Source: a bacterium
GTDB taxonomy: Bacteria > Actinomycetota > Acidimicrobiia > Acidimicrobiales > CATQHL01
Assembly: GCA_026713745.1 (NCBI GenBank)
Contig: JAPONU010000171.1
Location: forward strand, 1-6,705
Length of the DNA: 6,705 bases
Reading direction: 5' to 3'
Program-made: the position numbers and the translations under genes
In this document: piece after piece, positions 1 through 4,745 of the stretch
Position numbering within the stretch: the stretch's first letter is position 1
Layout of the letters: each line of letters begins with the position of its first letter
Notes under the pieces: generated by a model
What the model saw: the letters and a program-made list of their open reading frames with translations, nothing else
Told to the model about the DNA's origin: nothing
Database searches by the model: none

Positions 1-518
1 AAATAGAGGCCCACCACGTCGTGCACCTTGTCGACGAACTGCGGGTCCGGGGACACCTTGAAACTCCCGAGGCGGTGCGGCTGCAGGCCGAACGCCCGCC
101 AGATCCGGCTGATCGCCTTCTGCGACATGCCCATCGCCGCCGCCATCGACCGCGTCGACCAGTGCGTCGCCCCCGCCGGAGCCTCCTCCAGGGTCTTGAC
201 GAGCACCTCCTCGATCATCTCGTCGCTGATCGTGCGCGGCCGACCCGGCCGCGGCTCATCGACGAGCCCGTCCAGGCGCCGCACAGCGAACCGGCCCCGC
301 CACTTCGACACCGTCGCCGCACAACACCCCAAACGCCCCGCAATGTCCTTGTTCGCCTCCCCGCCCGCGGCGCCCAACACAATCCGACACCGCAACGCCA
401 ACGCCTGCGACGACGACGGCCGCCGCGCCCAACGCTCCAACGTCTCCCGCTCAGCAACGCTGAGCTCAACTGTCACCGCGCGCCGACCGCGCCGCCGCGG
501 ATCACTAACATCGGCCAT
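1..518 (-). CDS. IS630-family transposase, N-terminal 172 residues (partial)
   Basis: This is the DNA-binding half of a transposase that would cut and join the element's ends at TA targets. The 172 visible residues start at ATG 518 and run off the left edge in frame. The N-terminus is basic (MADVSDPRRRGRR). A first helix-turn-helix domain spans about residues 15-85 and includes ALALRCRIVLGAAGG, DIAGRLGC and ATVSKWRGRF. The linker LVDEPRPGRPRTIS is typical of the family. A second winged-helix segment (about 95-150) contains THWSTRSMA and ISRIWRAFGLQPHR. The visible part ends at FVDKVHDVVGLY, just before the DDE catalytic domain would begin (the usual next motif has the first Asp), so no catalytic residue is seen. 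A GGAG motif lies about eight bases upstream of the ATG, and an in-frame stop closes the frame at 531-533, which supports this start. No frameshift is visible. Confidence 0.9.
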   Translation of the reverse strand, partial: MADVSDPRRRGRRAVTVELSVAERETLERWARRPSSSQALALRCRIVLGAAGGEANKDIAGRLGCCAATVSKWRGRFAVRRLDGLVDEPRPGRPRTISDEMIEEVLVKTLEEAPAGATHWSTRSMAAAMGMSQKAISRIWRAFGLQPHRLGSFKVSPDPQFVDKVHDVVGLY

Positions 519-603
519 GACCGTCTCCGATCACCGCCCACTCGCCGCCACCAGCATCCCACACCCAACCCCCACACCAACGGACTAACGACACAGGACA
601 CTA
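1..603 (-). mobile_element. IS630-family insertion sequence, 5' part only
   Basis: The element is called from its transposase gene (1-518), which reads leftward off the window. The probable outer end lies at about 582-603. Read outward to inward on the minus strand it is TAGTGTCCTGTGTCGTTAGT, starting with a TA dinucleotide at 602-603. IS630/Tc1-type elements insert at and duplicate TA, so the boundary is placed there. This boundary is inference, because the other inverted repeat is outside the window. Between the end and the gene (545-582) lies a strongly strand-biased tract, C/A-rich on the plus strand and G/T-rich on the coding strand. Whether the element is intact cannot be judged from this part alone. 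Confidence 0.72.
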
Positions 604-753
604 GCGGATAGGCCCCGAACAAGGTCCTTGGTGTTCGGTTGTCGAAGTGGTTTGAGCTGCCGGGCGGGCCTCCAACAGGAACCGACAGTGGAAGACCGTC
701 GATGGCCGTCACCTCCCCGCGCACGTTCTAAGGGCGTGCAATGCTACGGATCG
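604..753. other. Gene-less junction between the IS element and the RHH gene
   Basis: No gene is supported here. The stretch holds one hairpin (615-638, listed separately). A 39-codon plus-strand frame is open from 612 to a TAA at 729-731, containing PGGPPTGTDSG, but it has no start codon near its beginning. A minus-strand frame is open across the same bases. Both lack a ribosome-binding site and a recognised family. The stretch may be old sequence flanking the insertion, or the remnant of a gene cut by the element. Confidence 0.4.
615..638. other. Hairpin just outside the IS end
   Basis: CCGAACA at 615-621 pairs perfectly with TGTTCGG at 632-638, leaving a ten-base loop (AGGTCCTTGG) that is itself nearly palindromic. 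It lies 12 bases outside the proposed TA of the insertion sequence. A plus-strand transcript would continue TTGTCG, which is not a clear U-tract. It could be an old terminator or part of the insertion target. The role is not known. Confidence 0.45.
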
Positions 754-1185
754 GTGAGTGGGACTGGGATCGAGGAACTCCACGCCGGCCGAGATGATCC
801 CGACGAGTGGGACGAGGAGCCGGCTGCGGTCCGCGTCCGGCCGACGACGACGAGCGTGGTGTCGTTCCGGATGCCGCACGACGAACTGGACATGCTGCAG
901 AGCATCGCCGGAGCACGGGGCGAGAGCATCTCCGATTTCGTGCGCGACTCGATCCGGGTGCGCATAGGGCACCTTCCCGGCCCTGGCACCGCGGACATCG
1001 GCGAGCACGGTGCCGCGGCGGACGCCACGCCGGAACTCGAGGCGGTCGCCCGCATCGACGGCATCGGGGTGGACGACGTCATCCGGAGTGCTCTCACGTC
1101 CCACGTGGCGGCACGCCGACGCGACCCCGAGTTCCAGGCCCGGCTCCGCGACGAGCAGACGCTCCTCGACTCGCTCGCCGGCTGA
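754..1185 (+). CDS. Ribbon-helix-helix DNA-binding protein, antitoxin-like
   Basis: A 143-residue protein if it starts at GTG 754. Residues 34-70 look like a ribbon-helix-helix (CopG/Arc/MetJ) domain: a strand SVVSFRMP, a first helix DELDMLQSIAGARG, a turn, and a second helix SISDFVRDSIRVRI. Such domains dimerise and insert a beta-sheet into the DNA major groove; many are antitoxins or autoregulators. A low-complexity Gly/Ala linker (about 74-92) separates it from a second helical segment (93-131, ELEAVARIDGIGVDDVI then VAARRRDPEFQARLR). That segment resembles the C-terminal part of small actinobacterial RHH proteins and could be a second RHH-like unit lacking a clear strand. The start is uncertain: GTG 736 and TTG 628 are in frame, but no good ribosome-binding site decides among them. 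No toxin gene is adjacent. The next complete gene is a P450, so it may act as a repressor rather than as part of a toxin-antitoxin pair (inference). Confidence 0.72.
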   Translation: MSGTGIEELHAGRDDPDEWDEEPAAVRVRPTTTSVVSFRMPHDELDMLQSIAGARGESISDFVRDSIRVRIGHLPGPGTADIGEHGAAADATPELEAVARIDGIGVDDVIRSALTSHVAARRRDPEFQARLRDEQTLLDSLAG

Positions 1186-1223
1186 GCCTGCGGAGTGGAT
1201 CGGGCGGCGCAGCAAAGGAGTCG

Positions 1224-1340
1224 ATGTCGACGCTCTCCGAGACGCACGCCGGAGGCGCCGGCAGTGGTACCGCGCGTAGGGTGGGACGGGTCTGCGGCAC
1301 GTGTATGACCGCCGATGTGCGGCAGTGGTACCGCGCGTAG
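1224..1340 (+). CDS. Possible 38-residue small ORF before the P450 gene
   Basis: The ATG at 1224 is preceded by AAAGGAG at 1214-1220, a strong Shine-Dalgarno match but only three bases from the start. The peptide begins MSTLSETHAGG, contains a CGTC pair of cysteines and ends VRQWYRA. It stops at 1338-1340, nine bases before the P450 ATG, so translation could be coupled. The repeat copies at 1259-1288 and 1320-1349 both lie in it, but in different frames: only the second gives the QWYRA stop ending here. The family is not recognised. The same bases also look like promoter elements, which argues against coding. It could be a leader peptide or chance. Confidence 0.25.
   Translation: MSTLSETHAGGAGSGTARRVGRVCGTCMTADVRQWYRA
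1277..1282 (+). promoter_or_regulatory. Upstream -10-like box (TAGGGT) in repeat copy 1
   Basis: TAGGGT fits the actinobacterial -10 pattern TANNNT. It is identical in sequence and flanks to the box in the second repeat, so a transcript could start at about 1289 and give the P450 a leader of about 60 bases. No convincing -35 hexamer is visible. It may be an inactive duplicate. Confidence 0.4.
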
Positions 1341-1343
1341 GGT
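1338..1343 (+). promoter_or_regulatory. -10 box (TAGGGT) of the P450, leaderless spacing
   Basis: TAGGGT is followed by six bases (GGGACG) and then the P450 ATG at 1350. In actinobacteria this spacing puts the transcription start on the A of the ATG and yields a leaderless mRNA. GGTGGG just before the ATG is a weak alternative ribosome-binding site. No clear -35 hexamer is seen. Confidence 0.55.
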
Positions 1344-1349
1344 GGGACG

Positions 1350-2579
1350 ATGAGCGATGTCGAGCGGCTGGTCGACGAGCTGGACTTCTACGATCCCGCC
1401 TTCATCGACGACCCCTACCCCACGCTGGGACGGCTGCGGGAGGCGACGCCGATCTTCCACAACCCCCGGACGGGTCAGTGGATGCTCACCCGGTTCGACG
1501 ACGTCTACGAGACGCTGCGGGACCGCCGGCTGGGCCGCGTCTACGACCACCTGTACAGCCACGAGGAACTGGGACAACCCGGACCGGACCCACGCTGGGC
1601 CTCGTTCAACCAGCACGAGAAGTGGTCACTGCTGAGCCTCGAGCCTCCCGACCACACCCGCATCCGGCGTCTGGTCTCGAAGGTGTTCACTCCCCGCTCG
1701 GTGACGGCCCTCGAGCCGCGCATCGCCGACCTGTCCCGTGAGTTGGCGGAACGGTGCCGGGAGATGGGGACCTTCGATCTGCTGAGCGACTACGCCCAAC
1801 TCTTCTCCGTGGCGGTGGTCGGCGAGGTTCTGGGCATCCCCCGCCGTGACACGCACCTCCTGTTGGACTGGTCTCATGCCATCGTCAAGATGTACGAGTT
1901 CACGGTCCCGGAGGAATTGAAGGTTCGGGCCGAGACGGCTGCCCGCGAGTTCATCGACTACACGAAGGCGCTGATCGAGGACAAGCGCCGCTCACCCGAC
2001 GGCACGCTGGTCTCGAAGCTGGTGGAGACCTCCGACGCCGGCGACCGGCTCAGCAACGACGAGATCGTCTCGACGACGATGGTGCTGCTCGAAGCAGGCC
2101 ACGAGGCCACCGTCAACACCCTCGGCAACGGGACGCGCGCCCTGCTGCGGTACCGCGATCAGTGGCGCCGGATGGTCAGCGGTGACGTGGACGCGGCCAC
2201 GGCGACCGAGGAGCTGCTGCGCTACGACTCCCCGCTGCAGTACTTCAACCGCTGGGTGCTCGAGGGTGGCGTCGAGATCGCGGGCCGGCCGATGGCCGTC
2301 GGAGACGACGTGGTCATGCTCTTCGGGTCGGCCCAGCGCGATCCCCGCCGGTTCGAGTCCCCCGACCGTCTCGATGTGGGTCGAGGCGACCCCACCCACA
2401 TCGGCTTCGGTGGGGGCATCCACTTCTGTGTCGGGGCGCCGCTGGCACGCGCCGAGTTGGCCGTCGCCTTCGCCGACCTCGTCCGCTACTTCCCCGACAT
2501 GGAGTTGGCCGAAGAACCGGCGCGCCACCAAGCGTTCGCCATCCGAGGTCTCACCGAACTCCGCCTGAGCGTCAACTAG
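1350..2579 (+). CDS. Cytochrome P450, bacterial soluble class
   Basis: A complete 409-residue P450, the usual length for soluble bacterial enzymes that take electrons from ferredoxin. It would insert one oxygen atom into an organic substrate, which is not known here. Motifs in order are DPAFIDDPYPTLGRLR near the N-terminus; the C-helix heme-propionate region EPPDHTRIRRLV (98-109); the I-helix oxygen-activation motif AGHEATVN (249-256); the K-helix ExxR as E288-L-L-R291; and the heme loop FGGGIHFCVGAPLAR, with the axial ligand Cys360 and F353. All hallmark motifs are intact. The I-helix has Ala253 where most P450s have the proton-relay threonine, with Thr254 next, as in the AGFEAS motif of EryF. 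The ATG at 1350 sits at the end of a duplicated promoter-like repeat. No ferredoxin or reductase gene is in the window. The nearest upstream gene encodes an RHH regulator candidate. Confidence 0.96.
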   Translation: MSDVERLVDELDFYDPAFIDDPYPTLGRLREATPIFHNPRTGQWMLTRFDDVYETLRDRRLGRVYDHLYSHEELGQPGPDPRWASFNQHEKWSLLSLEPPDHTRIRRLVSKVFTPRSVTALEPRIADLSRELAERCREMGTFDLLSDYAQLFSVAVVGEVLGIPRRDTHLLLDWSHAIVKMYEFTVPEELKVRAETAAREFIDYTKALIEDKRRSPDGTLVSKLVETSDAGDRLSNDEIVSTTMVLLEAGHEATVNTLGNGTRALLRYRDQWRRMVSGDVDAATATEELLRYDSPLQYFNRWVLEGGVEIAGRPMAVGDDVVMLFGSAQRDPRRFESPDRLDVGRGDPTHIGFGGGIHFCVGAPLARAELAVAFADLVRYFPDMELAEEPARHQAFAIRGLTELRLSVN

Positions 2580-2615
2580 CCGGACCGCGCCCCAACCGCA
2601 GCCGACTGGATTCCG

Positions 2616-2645
2616 GCCCTCGGACCGCGACGAACCCGCGAGGGC
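2616..2645. terminator. Hairpin after the P450 gene
   Basis: GCCCTCG at 2616-2622 pairs perfectly with CGAGGGC at 2639-2645, with a 16-base loop, starting 37 bases after the P450 stop. It is followed by a G-rich tract rather than a U-tract, so it is at most a U-less terminator of the kind seen in high-GC genomes. Confidence 0.4.
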
Positions 2646-2662
2646 GGGGGACGCCGGGGGGG
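2642..2662 (+). other. G-rich tract with G-quadruplex pattern
   Basis: The plus strand has GGG (2642-2644), GGGGG (2646-2650) and a run of seven G (2656-2662) that can be split into two tracts. This fits the G3+N1-7 quadruplex pattern. It would lie in the 3' untranslated part of the P450 transcript and partly overlaps the hairpin at 2616-2645. Folding is inference. Confidence 0.4.
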
Positions 2663-2665
2663 TGA

Positions 2666-2698
2666 TCGGCGGAGCGATTTCGCCAGACGATCCGCCGA
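2666..2698. terminator. Hairpin between convergent genes
   Basis: TCGGCGGA at 2666-2673 pairs perfectly with TCCGCCGA at 2691-2698. The 17-base loop contains a short inner GCG/CGC pairing. It sits between the convergent P450 and Cache genes and could serve both directions. No U-tract follows on either strand. Confidence 0.5.
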
Positions 2699-2700
2699 CG

Positions 2701-2744
2701 GCCACCGGCGGCCACCGCCCGGAGGGCCGCGGTCAGCCGGTGGC
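2701..2744 (-). terminator. Hairpin spanning the stop codon of the Cache gene
   Basis: GCCACCGGC at 2701-2709 pairs perfectly with GCCGGTGGC at 2736-2744, a nine-base stem. An inner CCGC/GCGG pairing (2715-2718 with 2729-2732) tightens it. The Cache stop codon (2733-2735) lies in the loop and the final three codons lie in the stem. It may end or protect the minus-strand transcript. No U-tract is present. Confidence 0.4.
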
Positions 2745-4106
2745 GGTGTCCTTGGCCGGACCGGTCTCGTCGGCCATCTCTCCGGCCATCTTGTCTGCGG
2801 GCGGCTCGGGGACGGTGTACCAGCCGGAGCCGAACATGAGGTCGTCGTAGCGGATCACCCACATGTGCTTGCGCTTCGTCTCGCCATCGGTCGGGTCGGG
2901 GTTGTAGAAGTCCACCCAGGCGCCGCTGGTGGTCGCAGCGACCATCTCCGCGCCGAACGCCTTGCCGTTGACATCGGTGAGGGTGGCTGTGTCGACGCCG
3001 ATGAGGTCCTCGTTGAGCGGGTGGGCGATGATCGTGCCGCCACTGTCGGCGACGGCCACGTACCACTGCCCGTCGACGGTGGCGGGGTCGCTGTAGTACT
3101 CGACGACGGCGTCGCGGCCCTCAGCCACGTAGCGCTCGATGGCCTGGTGGACGAGGTACTGCGAGTAGCCGGCCACGTCGGTCTGCGGCGGCGCCTCGCC
3201 GGAGGCGTGCCAACCCACGCCGAGGATCAGGTCGTCGTGGCGAACCACCCAACTGTGCTTCTGGGTCTCCTGGCGCGTTTCGGGGTGGGTGAAGAAGTAG
3301 TCCACCCACACCCCGCCGGCCGTCGCCGCCACGAGCTCCTGCCCGTAGTTCTTGCCGGTGACGTCGGTGATGTTCGAGAGGTCGGTACCGACGAGGTCGG
3401 TGCGGTTGGGGTTGGAGAGCAGGGTCCCGTCGGCGTCGAGGATGAACACGTACCACTCGCCGTCGAGGGCCTCGGGCAGGTTGTGGTAGTCGAGCGTGTA
3501 CTCACGCCCCTCGGTGTCGTAGCGCTCGATGGCCTCGGCCACGAGGTATCGGGCGTACGGGCGCCGGGCGATCTTCGGTGGCGCCTCCGACTCGTCGACG
3601 TCGTACCAGCCCGATCCGAAGAAGAGCCCGTCGTGGGCGACGACCCAGGAGTGCTTCTGCTCGGGCCGGCCGGTGTCGGGATGGTCGAAGTAGTAGTCGA
3701 CCCAGCGGCCGTCGGCGGTGGCGGCTACGATCTCCTGGCCGTAGGGCTTGCCGAAGACGTCGAGGCGCGCCGCCGTGGACGTGTCGCGGAGATCGGGCCG
3801 GGTGGGGTGCCCGATGAGGATGCCGTCGGAGTTCACGACGAACACGTACCACTGCCCGTCCACACTGGCCGGGTCGTTGTAGTACTCGAGCGTGGCGTCA
3901 CGGCCGGTGGCGTCGTAACGCTCGACGGCCTGGCGCACGAACCACTGCGTGTAGGCCGCCTCGTCGCTGCGCGGCGGCGCCTCTCCGGTGGGTTCCTCGG
4001 ATATGAGTTCGGGTGTCGGCTCGTCCTGGGCACCGGCGCCGGCGCCCGCCAACGCCAGGACGGCGGCAATCAGAACGGCGAGCAAAGGCGGTCGGGCAAA
4101 CCTCAT
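2733..4106 (-). CDS. Secreted protein with three tandem single-Cache domains
   Basis: A 457-residue protein. Residues 1-26 form a signal peptide: Arg at positions 2 and 5, a Leu/Ala core, and probable cleavage at AGAGA-QDEP. There is no lipobox cysteine, and in fact no cysteine anywhere. Three repeats follow at about 51-169, 183-301 and 312-431. Each matches the single-Cache (sCache_2) pattern: an amphipathic helix ending AIERY or AVERY, DGQWYVFV-like, a D-x-x-G strand turn, GKxYGQE, GxWVDYYFxHP, KHSWVVxHD and FGSGWY. Proline linkers with EAPP or EPP precede or follow each repeat. Cache domains bind small extracellular ligands, usually as sensors in chemoreceptors and kinases. Here no transmembrane segment, HAMP, kinase or other output domain follows, only a polar tail (434-457). 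The likely role is a secreted or cell-wall-associated binding protein; the ligand is unknown. ATG 4106 was chosen because the signal peptide begins there and a strong ribosome-binding site precedes it. The gene follows the DUF2237 gene by 29 bases. Confidence 0.88.
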   Translation of the reverse strand: MRFARPPLLAVLIAAVLALAGAGAGAQDEPTPELISEEPTGEAPPRSDEAAYTQWFVRQAVERYDATGRDATLEYYNDPASVDGQWYVFVVNSDGILIGHPTRPDLRDTSTAARLDVFGKPYGQEIVAATADGRWVDYYFDHPDTGRPEQKHSWVVAHDGLFFGSGWYDVDESEAPPKIARRPYARYLVAEAIERYDTEGREYTLDYHNLPEALDGEWYVFILDADGTLLSNPNRTDLVGTDLSNITDVTGKNYGQELVAATAGGVWVDYFFTHPETRQETQKHSWVVRHDDLILGVGWHASGEAPPQTDVAGYSQYLVHQAIERYVAEGRDAVVEYYSDPATVDGQWYVAVADSGGTIIAHPLNEDLIGVDTATLTDVNGKAFGAEMVAATTSGAWVDFYNPDPTDGETKRKHMWVIRYDDLMFGSGWYTVPEPPADKMAGEMADETGPAKDTATG

Positions 4107-4111
4107 GACGA

Positions 4112-4119
4112 TCCTTCCT
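4112..4119 (-). promoter_or_regulatory. Strong ribosome-binding site of the Cache gene
   Basis: On the minus strand AGGAAGGA is followed by five bases and ATG 4106. This rules out the long in-frame extension back to 4397, which would overlap the DUF2237 gene. It is the clearest Shine-Dalgarno site in the window, as expected for an internal gene of an operon. Confidence 0.8.
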
Positions 4120-4135
4120 GCATTGTCCGGGACAG

Positions 4136-4513
4136 TCAGCCGGTGCCCTCGGCGGGTTCGAAGCGGTGGGCTTCCAGTTCGCTGCGGCTGACCCACTCCA
4201 GGGTGCGGGCGTGGGTGGCCTCCAGGACGACCGGCGGCGCCTTGCCGGCTTCCAGCGCCTCGGCCCAGCGGGAGGCGCAGAGGCACCAGCGGTCGCCCGG
4301 CCGGAGCCCTTCGAAGCCGAACTCGGGGCGGGGCGTGGACAGGTCGTTGCCGACCGAGGCGGAGAACTCCAGGAACTCGGCGGTCAGCACGGCGCACACC
4401 GTGTGCACACCGAAGTCACCGGCGTCGGTGTTGCAGCAGCCGTCCCTGAACCACCCAGTGAGCGGGTCGTAGGAGCAGGGCTGCAGTTCTTCGCCAAGCA
4501 CGCTCTCCGCCAT
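4136..4513 (-). CDS. DUF2237 family protein
   Basis: A complete 125-residue protein matching the DUF2237 family end to end. Recognisable motifs are VLGEELQPCSYDPLTGWFRDGCC (5-27), GVHTVCAVLTAEFLEF (35-50), GNDLSTPRPEFGF (55-67), GLRPGDRWCLCASRW (69-83) and APPVVLEATH (92-101). The family is widespread in bacteria, about 110-130 residues long, and has no established biochemical role that I know of. Six cysteines (13, 26, 27, 40, 77, 79), several in conserved motifs, suggest metal binding or redox function, but that is inference. There is no signal peptide, so it is probably cytoplasmic. ATG 4513 gives the usual family N-terminus. GAAGG immediately precedes it but is too close for an ideal ribosome-binding site. 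The Cache gene follows after 29 bases on the same strand, probably as an operon. Confidence 0.93.
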   Translation of the reverse strand: MAESVLGEELQPCSYDPLTGWFRDGCCNTDAGDFGVHTVCAVLTAEFLEFSASVGNDLSTPRPEFGFEGLRPGDRWCLCASRWAEALEAGKAPPVVLEATHARTLEWVSRSELEAHRFEPAEGTG

Positions 4514-4706
4514 GCCTTCAGTCTGCCAGAGGAGACAGGGGCCCGGGTGCGGCAGGGAGAGCGAGAGCTCAACCGGCAGCGTCCGTCACGCCGCTGGACC
4601 ATGGATTCCGGACTTCGCCGGACCGACGGGAGGCTCAGTCGCCGGACCCGCATGGCGGCGCGGCGACCGAGCGATGACCGAGCGTGCGGCGCATCCCGTG
4701 ACTGGT
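4514..4706. other. Intergenic region upstream of the DUF2237 gene
   Basis: No gene is supported. It contains a short hairpin (TCCGG 4607-4611 with CCGGA 4618-4622) within the phrase TGGATTCCGGACTTCGCCGG, reminiscent of short REP-like palindromes. CCGCATGGCGGCG at 4648-4660 recurs at 4721-4733. The promoter of the DUF2237 gene should lie at the left end. Confidence 0.4.
4520..4525 (-). promoter_or_regulatory. Possible -10 box (CAGACT) of the DUF2237-Cache operon
   Basis: On the minus strand CAGACT is followed by six bases (GAAGGC) and ATG 4513. Only the A at position 2 and T at position 6 match TANNNT, so the sequence is weak. The spacing, however, is the same as at the P450 and purH starts. 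Confidence 0.3.
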
Positions 4707-4742
4707 CGCCGGCGTCGGCGCCGCATGGCGGCGAGGCCGGCG
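4707..4742 (-). terminator. GC-rich hairpin directly after purH
   Basis: CGCCGGC at 4707-4713 pairs perfectly with GCCGGCG at 4736-4742. Inside, CGCCGC (4719-4724) pairs with GCGGCG (4728-4733) around a three-base loop. The structure starts four bases after the purH stop codon in the direction of transcription. No U-tract follows (the next minus-strand bases are ACCAGTC), so it would be a U-less terminator or a 3'-end stabiliser. Confidence 0.55.
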
Positions 4743-4745
4743 GTG

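Larger units (their letters stand above)
1259..1349 (+). repeat. 30-base direct repeat, two copies 61 bases apart
   Basis: Positions 1259-1288 and 1320-1349 are identical over 30 bases. The shared block begins CGGCAGTGGTACC and ends TAGGGTGGGACG. The match ends exactly at the P450 start codon: base 1350 is the A of ATG, while the corresponding base 1289 is G. The 31 bases between the copies (1289-1319) are unrelated. Each copy contains a GGTACC palindrome and a TAGGGT box. It looks like a local duplication of a promoter or operator segment. Confidence 0.95.

Noticed and set aside
612..731. Open frame containing PGGPPTGTDSG, as a gene fragment
   Set aside because: It is only 39 codons, has no start or ribosome-binding site, and matches no family I recognise. 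It may be a remnant, but this cannot be supported.
628..753. Extension of the RHH protein back to TTG 628
   Set aside because: The added residues look like translated non-coding sequence, the start lies in the loop of a hairpin, and there is no ribosome-binding site. Conserved RHH sequence begins much later.
754..1185. A toxin-antitoxin pair
   Set aside because: No toxin-like gene lies on either side of the RHH gene. The neighbours are an IS element and a P450.
1248..1262. GCCGG/CCGGC hairpin as a terminator after the RHH gene
   Set aside because: It has only a five-base stem in very GC-rich sequence and no U-tract, so it is not distinguishable from chance.
1259..1349. The 30-base direct repeat as a CRISPR array
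   Set aside because: There are only two repeats, one ending at a start codon, with no cas genes nearby and a plausible promoter role.
4107..4397. Cache protein start up to 4397
   Set aside because: It would overlap most of the DUF2237 gene in another frame and put the signal peptide in the middle of the protein. ATG 4106 has a strong ribosome-binding site.
2865..4472. Long plus-strand frames opposite the Cache gene, DUF2237 gene and purH
   Set aside because: They are antisense shadows of clearly recognised minus-strand genes in very GC-rich DNA, where stop codons are rare. They show no recognisable family.
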